64,000 bases of DNA from Pedobacter aquae. GTDB taxonomy: Bacteria; Bacteroidota; Bacteroidia; Sphingobacteriales; Sphingobacteriaceae. Position numbers and translations under genes: made by a program. The stretch spans positions 1,550,001-1,614,000 of the forward strand of contig NZ_CP043329.1 of NCBI RefSeq assembly GCF_008195825.1, in the 5' to 3' direction. Shown in pieces: positions 40,085-48,563 of this stretch; position 1 is the stretch's first letter; each line of letters opens with the position of its first letter. The notes beneath the pieces were generated by a model that was given only the letters and a program-made list of their open reading frames with translations, did not search any database and was not told the origin of the DNA.

Positions 40085-42010
40085 TTAAAATTTAAAACGT
40101 ACAAAAGCCTCAATAGCTTCATATTCTGCCAAGCCTAATTGATTGTAGCGATGTGCTGTTTCGCTGGTTCTTTCTTCTGCCCTCACCCAAAATTCACGAG
40201 CATCATCACCCGGGAAAACCGGAATATCTTTTTGAGATTGATGCTTAAATATAGCCATACGCTTACGAGCTACCTCTTGCGGAGAAAGTGGAACAGCCAT
40301 TTCTATATCATGAATCTCAAACTCATGCCAAGCACCACGATATAGCCATAACCAACAATCTTTAACCCAATCTTCGGTTGCTTTCAATCTTTTTAAAGCT
40401 TCATAAATGATATCAAAACAAACTTTATGTGTACCATGTGGGTCGGCAAAATCTCCGGCAGCAAAAACCTGATGAGGTTTTATTTTTCGCAACAGAGACA
40501 TGGTTTCTTGGATATCATCCTCATAATTAGCTTGCTTTGCGCTTTTATTTCTATCGTAAAAAGGAAGATTTTGGAAATGGATATTTTCATCGGGTAAACC
40601 AGCATACCTAGCGCCTGCAATAGCTTCTCCTTTTCTGATTAAGCCCTTAATAGTTCTTAAAGGAATGGTATCTGCCTGATTAGGTTTTTTCTTATTGATA
40701 AAATCCCTCATCTCTTGATATTGCTTAGCCAGCTGCTCGCTATTGCTATCAAAACCTTGAGATTTCAAGAAATCTATCGTAAACTCCACAAAACGTAGGG
40801 CATCATCATCCCAAACGGCTGTATTTCCAGATGTTTGATAAGCTACATGAACTTCATGCCCTTGGTCTGCCAAGCGGATAAAAGTACCGCCCATAGAAAT
40901 CACATCATCATCTGGATGCGGTGAAAATACCATAACCCTCTTTTTCGCCGGCAAAGCTCTTTCTGGGCGCTGCGAATCATCAGCCTTTGGTTTACCACCC
41001 GGCCAACCGGTAATGGTATGCTGTATTTGGTTAAAAACATCAATATTGATATTGTAAACCGGCCCCATCTCTGTTGCCAATTGTGCCATACCGTTATTAT
41101 TATAATCTTCTTCCGTGAGCTTTAAAATTGGTTTTTGAAGTGTAGAAGCCAACCAAACAACAGCTTTTCTGATTAGCGTTTTATCCCAGACACAATCTTT
41201 TACCAACCAAGGCAAATGGAAACGGGTTAATGCCGAAGCTGCATCTTTATCTAAAATAAAAGTAACCTGGTCTGACAGTTGTAGATAGGTTGCTGGTACT
41301 TCAGAAGAAATTTCGCCCTCAACAGCTTTCTTTACAATAGCGGCTTTCTTCTCGTTCCAAGCCATTAAGACAATCTCACGAGCTTTAAAAATGGTGCCAA
41401 TTCCCATTGTAATGGCTTTACGAGGTACATTATCTTTACCCCCAAAATCTCGGGAAGCATCTCTTCTGGTTAAATCATCTAAAGTAACTAAACGTGTGCC
41501 CGAGTTTGGTGCCGAACCTGGCTCGTTAAAACCAATATGCCCGGTTCTACCGATACCTAAAATTTGTAAATCTAAACCTCCAGCATCGTTAATTTTCTTC
41601 TCATAACTTAGGCAAAAATCTGCAATTTCGTCTTCGGGTAAAGTACCATTAGGGATATGCACATGGTTCATATCTATATCGATATGATTAAAAAGCTGTT
41701 GTTTCATGAAATGAACATAACTTTGTACAGCATCTGGCTGCATGGGGTAATATTCATCCAAGTTAAAAGTGATAACATTTTTAAAACTTAAACCCTCTTG
41801 CTGATGCAACCTGATCAATTCCTGATAAACTAAAACTGGTGTTGCCCCCGTAGCTAAACCTAAAACAACTTTTTCTCCATCGGCACTTTTCTTTTTAATC
41901 AGCTGAGCAATTTTATGGGCCACATGGATAGAGGCAGTTTCAGGATTATCAAAAACCTGTACAGGTAATTTTTCGAAACGGGTTTCTTCTAGTAAGTTAA
42001 GTCTAAGCAT
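40085..42010 (-). CDS. nagB: Glucosamine-6-phosphate deaminase fused to LmbE/PIG-L domain
   Basis: A 641-residue fusion. Residues about 1-270 are NagB: G-L-A-T-G-A-T-P, F-N-L-D-E-Y-Y (catalytic Asp) and G-H-I-G-F-N-E-P-G-S. Residues about 355-640 are an LmbE/PIG-L-type domain with F-S-P-H-P-D-D-D-V-I-S-M-G-G and D-P-H-G-T-H, the zinc-binding residues of this deacetylase family. NagB converts glucosamine-6-phosphate to fructose-6-phosphate and ammonia. The second domain could remove the N-acetyl group from a GlcNAc derivative, which would make a separate NagA unnecessary; none is seen here. That coupling is inferred. The gene overlaps the transporter by 8 bases. Confidence 0.93.
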   Translation of the reverse strand: MLRLNLLEETRFEKLPVQVFDNPETASIHVAHKIAQLIKKKSADGEKVVLGLATGATPVLVYQELIRLHQQEGLSFKNVITFNLDEYYPMQPDAVQSYVHFMKQQLFNHIDIDMNHVHIPNGTLPEDEIADFCLSYEKKINDAGGLDLQILGIGRTGHIGFNEPGSAPNSGTRLVTLDDLTRRDASRDFGGKDNVPRKAITMGIGTIFKAREIVLMAWNEKKAAIVKKAVEGEISSEVPATYLQLSDQVTFILDKDAASALTRFHLPWLVKDCVWDKTLIRKAVVWLASTLQKPILKLTEEDYNNNGMAQLATEMGPVYNINIDVFNQIQHTITGWPGGKPKADDSQRPERALPAKKRVMVFSPHPDDDVISMGGTFIRLADQGHEVHVAYQTSGNTAVWDDDALRFVEFTIDFLKSQGFDSNSEQLAKQYQEMRDFINKKKPNQADTIPLRTIKGLIRKGEAIAGARYAGLPDENIHFQNLPFYDRNKSAKQANYEDDIQETMSLLRKIKPHQVFAAGDFADPHGTHKVCFDIIYEALKRLKATEDWVKDCWLWLYRGAWHEFEIHDIEMAVPLSPQEVARKRMAIFKHQSQKDIPVFPGDDAREFWVRAEERTSETAHRYNQLGLAEYEAIEAFVRFKF

Positions 42011-43289
42011 GTGATGATGATTTTTTATGAGACGATTTTAATTGATAACCATACACCCCGAAATAGCCTATAAATAGGTAACAAGGTATCAGGATGATGT
42101 AAGCTTGTTGGGTATTTAAAACATCGGCTAAATAGCCATATAAAAGTGGTAAAATAGCACCACCAGCTATGCCCATAATGAGCAAAGAAGCGCCTTCTTT
42201 GGTAAACCGACCTAATCTGGCCATAGCTAAAGGCCATATAGCTGGCCATATTAAAGCGTTGGCTAAACCTAATAAGGAAATAAAAACAACCGACAAAAAG
42301 CCTGTGGTAAAGATTGCAGCAGCAGAAAAAACCAAACCCAATAGCGCACAAAGACTTAAAGCTTGTTGCTGATTGATATACTTAGGTATACAAATAATAC
42401 CTATTAAATAACCAACAATCATGCTCACCAAAGTAGCTGTTGTAAAGTATTTAGCTGTTGATAAAGCGATACCTTGTGAAGCGCCATAGCTGATTACCGT
42501 ATCGCCAGCTATAACCTCTGCCCCTACGTAAAGAAACAATGCGATTGCTCCAACGACCAAATGTGGAAATTGTAAAATTGATTTTTTTCCTTCATTAGCT
42601 GCCGAGGTTTGTGCATCTTCTTCATCAGTATTAATTTCTGGCAAGCTAGAACGATAAACCAAAAAAGCTAAAACCAATAAAACAGATACAATAAGCAAAT
42701 AAGGAATTATTACTCTAGCAGATAATTCATTTAACACTACTTCTTTTTGCGCTAGAGACATGCTTAACAATTGTTGTTCAATAGCATCGGTATTTTTTAA
42801 GGTAACAGCACCTAAGACAATTGGCGCCAAAGCCCCTGCAAGCTTATTGCATATACCCATAATACTTATTCTTTTTGCAGCACTTTCTGCCGGACCTAAC
42901 ACCGTAATGTATGGATTAGAAGCTGTTTGCAAAATAGCCAAACCTGTACCTTGTATAAACAAGCCTAACAAAAACACACCATAAGTTCTACTTAAAGCAG
43001 CTGGGATAAATATTAAAGCGCCTAAAGCGATCACCATCAAACCTATACTCATCCCCTTTTTATAGCCTGTATATTTTAACAACTTCCCGGATGGTACGGC
43101 CATCACTAAATAAGAAATGTAAAAAGAAAAGGCTACCAAATACGACTCAAAATTATCTAACTCGCAGGCAATTTTAAGATAAGGTATTAATACTGAGTTT
43201 AACCAAGTGATAAACCCGAAAACAAAAAATAAGGCTCCTATGATGATGATAGGATTCACACCTTTTTGAACATTTTCTTGATGCTGCAT
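42003..43289 (-). CDS. MFS sugar transporter, FHS family (NagP/FucP-like)
   Basis: A 428-residue protein with about 12 membrane helices and no signal peptide. The start I-I-I-I-G-A-L-F-F-V-F-G-F-I-T-W-L-N is the hallmark of the fucose/galactose/hexosamine symporter branch, and L-Q-T-A-S-N-P-Y-I-T-V-L-G the conserved helix 4-5 motif. It would bring free N-acetylhexosamine, released in the periplasm by GH20 and GH88, across the inner membrane. Its place between the kinase and NagB supports an amino-sugar substrate. Confidence 0.9.
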   Translation of the reverse strand: MQHQENVQKGVNPIIIIGALFFVFGFITWLNSVLIPYLKIACELDNFESYLVAFSFYISYLVMAVPSGKLLKYTGYKKGMSIGLMVIALGALIFIPAALSRTYGVFLLGLFIQGTGLAILQTASNPYITVLGPAESAAKRISIMGICNKLAGALAPIVLGAVTLKNTDAIEQQLLSMSLAQKEVVLNELSARVIIPYLLIVSVLLVLAFLVYRSSLPEINTDEEDAQTSAANEGKKSILQFPHLVVGAIALFLYVGAEVIAGDTVISYGASQGIALSTAKYFTTATLVSMIVGYLIGIICIPKYINQQQALSLCALLGLVFSAAAIFTTGFLSVVFISLLGLANALIWPAIWPLAMARLGRFTKEGASLLIMGIAGGAILPLLYGYLADVLNTQQAYIILIPCYLFIGYFGVYGYQLKSSHKKSSSHA

Positions 43290-43290
43290 A

Positions 43291-44411
43291 TTATTTTAGC
43301 TTATAAATACTGTAAGTAGATATGATTTCTTGTAGCTCTGCTTCATGCTCTTCTAGCTGTTTTAGCAAATGCAATTGTGCTTTGGTACGCACCAAATTAT
43401 GTTCTGGATAGGCAATTTTAAAGTAATGATCTCCTTCAAGATAATCTGTAAGAAATCTTACGGCCTGCATATAAGGAAGTAGAAAAACTCCTATAAGCAA
43501 AGATTTTACCTCATTAGCAGTTAAGAACTTTCCTGCTTCCGCTAAATAACCTTTGGTATAGGCCTCAAATAAAGGGATGTTTAATTTAATCTTGCTTAAA
43601 TCCGCTTCATCTTCTGCCGCAGTATTGATAATGGTACGGATAGCATCCCCAAAATCATAAGCTACATAACCCGGCATTACGGTATCTAAATCAATCACAC
43701 AAATGGCTTTATCTTGCTGATTGAAAAGGATATTATTGAACTTGGTATCGTTATGGGTAATTCTTTTAGGTAAAAGACCTTGTTGACCCATATCATATAT
43801 CCTTCGCATTTGGGTAACTCGAGCTAAAATAAAATCAATTTCTTCTTGTACGTTTGCAGCTCTACTGGCTTTATTTTCCTTTAAAGCTTTATTGAAATTA
43901 TCTAACCTGAATAAGATATTATGAAAATCTACAATGGTTTCAGACAAAAGCGAAGCATTCATATCAGACAGTAAAGCCTGAAATTGGCCAAAAGCTCTCC
44001 CCCTTCTTCCGCCTGCTGCTCTGTTTCCACAATATCAAAGCTTTTAGACCCTTTTATAAAAACATACATCCGCCAGTAATTGCCATCCTCATCTTTATGA
44101 TAAAGCATTTTGTTTTTTGCAGGAATAAGCTCTAAAACCTGCAAATCACTATGTTGCAAAAGCTGTATCTTATTCTTCAGATAGTTTAACACTAAATAAA
44201 TATTATCTGTTAAAGCCAATACATCCTTAAAAACATGATGATTGATGCGTTGTAATAAATAATCGGGTTCATGAGGCTGCTTATTGTACAAGCAATAAGT
44301 ATCATTAATATGACCCGAACCATAATTTAAACCTGAAGTTTCAACCTCACCAGAGATAAGGAAGTTCTCTACTATTTTTTGGATGTCTGCTGCCCTTGCT
44401 TTAGCTTTCAT
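43291..44411 (-). pseudogene. N-acetylhexosamine kinase (NahK-like), split by a frameshift
   Basis: Two frames form one APH-fold kinase of about 373 residues. The N-terminal part starts at the ATG 44411 (MKAKARAADIQKI) and holds G-S-G-H-I-N-D-T-Y, the substrate/ATP loop of NahK-type kinases. The C-terminal part has T-H-N-D-T-K-F-N-N (catalytic Asp), V-I-D-L-D-T-V-M-P-G and Y-D-F-G-D-A-I-R. The frame breaks at a run of five G (C on the plus strand, 43999-44003). A sixth G gives E-E-G-G-R-A-F-G-Q-F-Q-A-L-L-S-D-M, the expected family sequence. NahK phosphorylates GlcNAc or GalNAc at C1. As first gene of the amino-sugar operon its loss would block the route as drawn, unless the indel is a sequencing error. 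Confidence 0.87.
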
Positions 44412-44462
44412 ATTTAAGAACCATGTACTATTATACATGTAATATTTATAAAGTAAATGTAA

Positions 44463-44478
44463 TGTGTTCGTACACACA
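44463..44478. promoter_or_regulatory. Candidate LacI-family operator O1
   Basis: TGTGTTCGTACACACA, an imperfect palindrome 52 bases upstream of the kinase start. It matches the inverted copy of O2 (44567-44582) at 13 of 16 positions. Confidence 0.55.
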
Positions 44479-44566
44479 AAAACAAATTAATTTTAAAATT
44501 ATTATCAACACACAAAATAAACAACACAAATACAAGTATTTAAAGCTATTAAATAGCTTATTTGGA

Positions 44567-44582
44567 ATGTTTACGCACACAT
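44567..44582. promoter_or_regulatory. Candidate LacI-family operator O2
   Basis: ATGTTTACGCACACAT, just behind the stop of the lacI-type gene. The central CG and flanking palindrome are typical of LacI-family sites. Together with O1 it brackets the promoter region of the amino-sugar operon, which would allow looping. Confidence 0.55.
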
Positions 44583-44600
44583 ATATGGTGTTAAAAAAAT

Positions 44601-45671
44601 TTAATACTCGGGTTTATCTAAGAAATAGTTGAGATTTTCTTTGGTTACAATATCTAAAGGTAAATACTTGAATACGGCAACATCTTTTTTAAAAATCAAA
44701 TGATTAGCTAATTGATGTACCCCCCAATACCCTTGCCCTTTGGGGTTTTGGTTAATGAGGAAACTAATCATACCGTTATTTAAAAAGTATACATTTTTAG
44801 GGAGCAAATCATAACCAACTATTTTTATATGATGGATATGACGTTCTTTTAAATAAGCAGCAATCTCAAAAGCTTTAGATGTAGTAACATAAATCCCTTT
44901 TAAATCGGGATTATTTTCTATGACATCACTTAGTTGCTGATGAAAAACAGAAAACTGAGCACTGTTAAACTCTTCTTTTATAAATTGATAAGTATCATTC
45001 AATTGGTTTTGTATAAAATAGTTCCTAAAACCACTCTCCTTTTTTACCAAGTGAGCAGCATTAGTGATATCTTCATCAAAATGAGCAATTAAAATACTAC
45101 AAGGCTCTGGTAAACCGTAATGAAGCATTTTGGCAGCTAACATACCACTCAGATAAGAATCTTGGCCAATATAGCTCAGCGGTTGGTAATCGGTAATTTC
45201 GGTATTAAAAAGTACAAATGGAATATTTAGCGCCTTCCATTGCTCGAAAAAAGGCAAAGCTTCACGGTAAAAAATCGGCGAAAGTAAAACGCCATCAAGT
45301 TCTGTTTTTTGAAGCTGCTGTGCGGCTGAGATAAAAGAATCGGACTCGTAAGGATTAAATAAGTAGATTTTAACCTCAACACCAAATTGCTTCAATTCTT
45401 TAAAAGCTTGCTCAACCCCAGCTTTAGGACCGTACCAATAAACATCAAATTGAGCATCAGGAATTAAAGCTGCAAACCTATACACCTTTTGCGAACCTAA
45501 AGCCCTAGCCATTAAATTGGGTTCGTAATTTAACTCTTTAATGATGCTAAGTACTCTTTCCTCAACATCTTTGGCTACTCTGCCACGCTTATGCAAAACC
45601 CTATCCACAGTTCCGGTTGATACCTTTGCCTTAAGCGCTATATCTTTAATACGTACTGTTTTATCTTTCAT
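44601..45671 (-). CDS. LacI family transcriptional regulator
   Basis: About 356 residues, starting MKDKTVRIKDIALKAKVSTG at 45671; an in-frame codon seven residues upstream is less likely. The helix-turn-helix I-K-D-I-A-L-K-A-K-V-S-T-G-T-V-D-R-V-L is at residues about 8-27, with the hinge helix L-M-A-R-A-L-G following. The rest is a periplasmic-binding-protein-type sensor domain with the D-G-V-L-L-S-P and D-S-Y-L-S-G-M-L-A segments. The V-D-R in place of V-S-R is common in a Bacteroidota subgroup. It is directly upstream of the amino-sugar operon in the same direction, and three similar palindromes lie at its own start and before the operon. It probably represses itself and the operon until an amino-sugar metabolite binds. 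Confidence 0.93.
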   Translation of the reverse strand: MKDKTVRIKDIALKAKVSTGTVDRVLHKRGRVAKDVEERVLSIIKELNYEPNLMARALGSQKVYRFAALIPDAQFDVYWYGPKAGVEQAFKELKQFGVEVKIYLFNPYESDSFISAAQQLQKTELDGVLLSPIFYREALPFFEQWKALNIPFVLFNTEITDYQPLSYIGQDSYLSGMLAAKMLHYGLPEPCSILIAHFDEDITNAAHLVKKESGFRNYFIQNQLNDTYQFIKEEFNSAQFSVFHQQLSDVIENNPDLKGIYVTTSKAFEIAAYLKERHIHHIKIVGYDLLPKNVYFLNNGMISFLINQNPKGQGYWGVHQLANHLIFKKDVAVFKYLPLDIVTKENLNYFLDKPEY

Positions 45672-45682
45672 AATTGCTTTGC

Positions 45683-45696
45683 GTTTGCGCACAAAA
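45683..45696. promoter_or_regulatory. Candidate LacI-family operator O3 (autoregulation)
   Basis: GTTTGCGCACAAAA region; its complement TTTGTGCGCAAAC shares GTGCG-Y-AAAC with O2. It lies 12-25 bases upstream of the regulator's ATG. Confidence 0.45.
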
Positions 45697-45749
45697 ATAA
45701 CAGAAAAACAAAATACATTATCTTTTATTTTTGAAGTAAGATTTAGGTG

Positions 45750-45850
45750 GTATCATTAGATGATACTGAAAACAACACAGCCTCAGGTTTAAATCCGAGG
45801 CTTTATTAAAAATTCTCATAAAAAAAACCAGACTTAAAAAAGTCTGGTTT
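45750..45850. terminator. Cluster of hairpins upstream of lacI gene
   Basis: Three inverted repeats in 100 bases: GTATCAT-TAG-ATGATAC (45750-45766), the 24-base palindrome AGCCTCAGGTTTAAATCCGAGGCT (45779-45802, identical to the terminator at 7043), and AAACCAGACTT-AAA-AAGTCTGGTTT (45825-45850). The last has a T-run on the minus strand and would stop transcripts arriving from the accessory islet. The first could be an operator. Confidence 0.6.
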
Positions 45851-46292
45851 AGTACCAATCACAGGGAATACATCGAACACTTAATTCGCTTTTTAGAGTT
45901 AATTGAGCCAATTATTTTTGATTTGAAGTCTAAAGGTTTCATTAAATAGACATAATTGGTAATATTAAATTAAACCTATTTAAAGCCTTAAGAAGGTATG
46001 TTTTGAACCAAAAATTTTGAATTGCATTTAATTTGTTTAAAAGAATTCCAATAAAGCTCATAGTTAAAAAACTTAAAGACAAAATGACATTTTCATAAGA
46101 AAGCATATTAAGACAATAAATCTATTTAATTTATCTATAGTTAAATGATTATGAAATGTAAATTCCCTTTTTATTAGTCTTTTAAAGTGAAATGATTTTG
46201 TATAGTTTCTAAATTAATTTATATTGATCAAAGCTTGGTTTTATTTACAAATGGGTTCAGGATTATAGTTGAAAATATTGCATAAAGAGGCT
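45851..46292. other. Intergenic region without a gene
   Basis: About 440 AT-rich bases between the hairpin cluster and the accessory islet. No coding frame, tRNA or clear hairpin is seen. Confidence 0.5.
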
Positions 46293-46901
46293 TTAATAAT
46301 TTCGATAACGTTCAAACATTTCTTTAGGAGTCAATATTTCCCAAAAATAGGTTTCCGGATTAGCCAATAGATATACTTCTTCGGGATGTATATTTCTCAT
46401 AATATATTCTTCTGAAGCTATTTCCTGACATTGATCATGTATCATTTGCAACACTTCAAATACTCTTTCCATCATATTGTCAGCATCCTGACCTTTCACT
46501 TTTTCACTAATCATTATATTAATTACTAATTTAGAATGTAGCCTTGCCTTCATCGAAATTGATAAAGATTGATCATATTTTTTAGAAAGTTTGTCTGTTA
46601 AATTTGATGACTCTATCAAAGAAGTTTTTATTTCACGCCTTTTAAGAATATACTCTTTTAATCGAGACTTAAGCATTTGATAGGTATCTTTACCAGCTTC
46701 TTCCATGAATGATTTGAAGAAAAGCCCAGATATCATAATGATAAAAGTAGTAGGAATCGTCCATTCTAAAGCTGCAAAAAGTCTAGTACTTTTATGTTGA
46801 ACTCCTTTGATTTTTAACTGAGGTTTGCTCAAATCAATTATTTCTTGAGCATCAGTATCATCCAAATTATCTGGCCAACCTATAATTATAATTTCTTCCA
46901 T
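46293..46901 (-). CDS. Membrane-anchored protein of unknown function
   Basis: A 202-residue protein not assigned to a known family. An acidic N-terminal part (about 1-40) is followed by one membrane helix (about 45-63, I-P-T-T-F-I-I-M-I-S-G-L-F-F). The cytoplasmic part starts E-E-A-G-K-D-T-Y-Q-M-L-K and is helical and charged. I have an impression of similar E-W-x-x-P and G-K-D-x-Y proteins in other genomes but cannot name them. It lies 32 bases behind the SIR2-like gene on the same strand and may belong to that module, possibly as a membrane component. No frameshift is seen in it. Confidence 0.65.
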   Translation of the reverse strand: MEEIIIIGWPDNLDDTDAQEIIDLSKPQLKIKGVQHKSTRLFAALEWTIPTTFIIMISGLFFKSFMEEAGKDTYQMLKSRLKEYILKRREIKTSLIESSNLTDKLSKKYDQSLSISMKARLHSKLVINIMISEKVKGQDADNMMERVFEVLQMIHDQCQEIASEEYIMRNIHPEEVYLLANPETYFWEILTPKEMFERYRNY

Positions 46902-46933
46902 TTAAGGATTATCTAAACTACATTAAGAAAACA

Positions 46934-47977
46934 TTATTCTTCTTTGCTTTTCTTAATCTCTGCATCAATTAAAGGTTGATGCCATTCCCAAAGTTCGTCT
47001 AAAGTTTGAAAATTCTGTGGGATAGGATTGTTTGATCGAAATGCCTCATCAATCGAAAGTGCTTCATAATGACAAAAGTAACTTTCGCAAGTACGTCGCG
47101 GATTATTGGCGAGAGAAGATTTAAAATAAGAGTCACAAATATCATAATGATGGCTATGTATAAATCCTTTCCGTCGCTTTCGCAATTCTTTCTTGGGGAA
47201 GAACATCAATAATTTCAAACTGCTCCATAGACCTATCATCAGGTGTTCCCCATGCATGATTCAAAAGATTTACTGCTTCAATATCTGATATTGGTGCACC
47301 ATAACCGAAAATTGTAGTTCGAACCGAACCACTACCTTTTTCAAGCATTGCTTTAATTGATTGCCATGCTTCATCTATAAATTCATTCTCGCTGTAATTT
47401 TCTGATTAATAGGATATAAAAGAGGAGTGGGCTCAAACACTCCTCCATCAGCCCTGCACTGATAACTTAAAGGTCCAGAACGTTTATCCTCTTTACTATA
47501 TCCCAATCCTATTGTACCATGAAGAAAAGACATATAAGGAAGATTTTTAGTGAATTTAATATTTCTTACCCACGCCTGATACAAAAAAGGGTCCCAATTA
47601 AATGTTGCGATATGATCCTTTGAGCGAAGCGATAAAATTATATAATCATAAATGGTAGGCTCGTCTGGTAACTGCATGCTACTGAAGTATTCCTGAATAC
47701 GTTTTTTAATATTAGCTATTAAGGACGAATTAGGATTGTTTGCATAAAGATTTCCGTATAAAGTTCAAAGTTACTGCTTTTAAGATCTGCTGGCACGTCA
47801 GCTACAATATCTTTTAATCCTTAAAACTTCGAAAAAGTTAAGCATATATGGCAATACCTTATTTTGACGTTCTGCATTTCTTGATGTTGACGCAATACTT
47901 GCACCTGCTCCAAGTATAACAATGTGTTTACCTCCCATTACTTGGTTGATTCCTTGTTCTATTGATAATCCTACCAT
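46934..47977 (-). pseudogene. SIR2-like NAD-hydrolase-type protein with four frameshifts
   Basis: Overlapping frames spell one SIR2-like protein of about 347 residues. It starts MVGLSIEQGINQVMGGKHIV, followed by I-L-G-A-G-A-S (NAD site), then A-T-F-N-W-D-P-F-L, L-H-G-T-I-G, F-G-Y-G-A-P-I-S-D and G-F-I-H-S-H-H-Y-D. Rejoining needs single-base changes near 47819-47822 (one base too many), 47754-47756 (one too few), 47398-47401 (A4, one too few) and 47195-47198 (C4, one too many). Such proteins act in several phage defence systems (Thoeris ThsA, DSR, pAgo-associated) by destroying NAD. The start codon lies 10 bases after the HEPN gene stop, so the two form an operon. As written no full protein can be made. 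Confidence 0.8.
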
Positions 47978-47987
47978 CTTCTTAAGT

Positions 47988-48486
47988 TTAAATTTCTCCT
48001 GCACCCATTTTAATAGGTTTTGAAGGTGAATGTTGAACACTATAATCAATATAATATCTGTCAAAATCAAGAATTTTAGTATAACACGATTAAAAAGAAC
48101 ATGATAAACTCGAGACAAAATAACATCATCATTGAATGTTTTATCATTTCTATAGTCTCGATTACCATGAGTCATTTTGTTACGAAGAGTAATTGCTGCC
48201 TTTTCTTGTTTTTCTATTTTAAGCCGAGCACAGATAGAAAAAAGTTTATTTTTTCATCGGAACCTTTTCTGAAAGCTCCCTTTAGTTTATTAATGATTAT
48301 CTCACCGCCCTCAAATCCAGATAGCTTCTTCGTTAATAAAGCAACTTCATTTGTAATTAAAGTATCATACTCCTTTTCTGGTAAATACTCTAATTTATTT
48401 AACTGAAATTCTGAATTTTCAACTTTAATACTTTTCAAAATTAGAGGAAAGTCAACCCCTTCCCACTCTAGGTTGGGGTTGAACAT
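47988..48486 (-). pseudogene. HEPN-domain protein (ApeA C-terminal-like), frameshifted and perhaps 5' truncated
   Basis: The frame from MFNPNLEWEGVDFPLI (48486) passes through L-E-Y-L-P-E-K-E-Y-D. It shifts at an A6 run (48238-48243), continues into I-T-L-R-N-K-M-T-H-G-N, and shifts again at 48063-48066 to end D-R-Y-Y-I-D-Y-S and K-M-G-A-G-E-I with TAA at 47988. R-x4-H in L-R-N-K-M-T-H is the catalytic motif of HEPN ribonucleases. The layout resembles the C-terminal half of ApeA-type anti-phage proteins; the N-terminal domain is missing and a divergent DUF2971 gene starts there. Both repairs add one base to a homopolymer. It precedes the SIR2-like gene by 10 bases. The HEPN call is good; the ApeA relation is tentative. 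Confidence 0.68.
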
Positions 48487-48563
48487 GGATTTAACAGATT
48501 TCACGTAGCATAAAGATGATTTTTTAAGTGTATTTTGAAGTATTATAATCAACTTAGATATAC

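Noticed and set aside
40085-42010. NagB-LmbE as an assembly fusion of two genes
   Set aside because: The frame is continuous over 641 codons with a normal linker, and the same fusion is a known Bacteroidota architecture.
45851-46292. Possible small RNA gene upstream of the hairpin cluster
   Set aside because: No promoter-terminator pair or stable fold is evident; the hairpins are better explained as terminators and repeated palindromes.
47798-48175. A separate membrane protein encoded at the HEPN-SIR2 junction (hydrophobic run L-I-L-T-D-I-I-L-I-I-V-F)
   Set aside because: The hydrophobic segment arises from reading the HEPN C-terminus in the wrong frame after a one-base loss; the corrected frame gives D-R-Y-Y-I-D-Y-S and a stop just before the SIR2 start.
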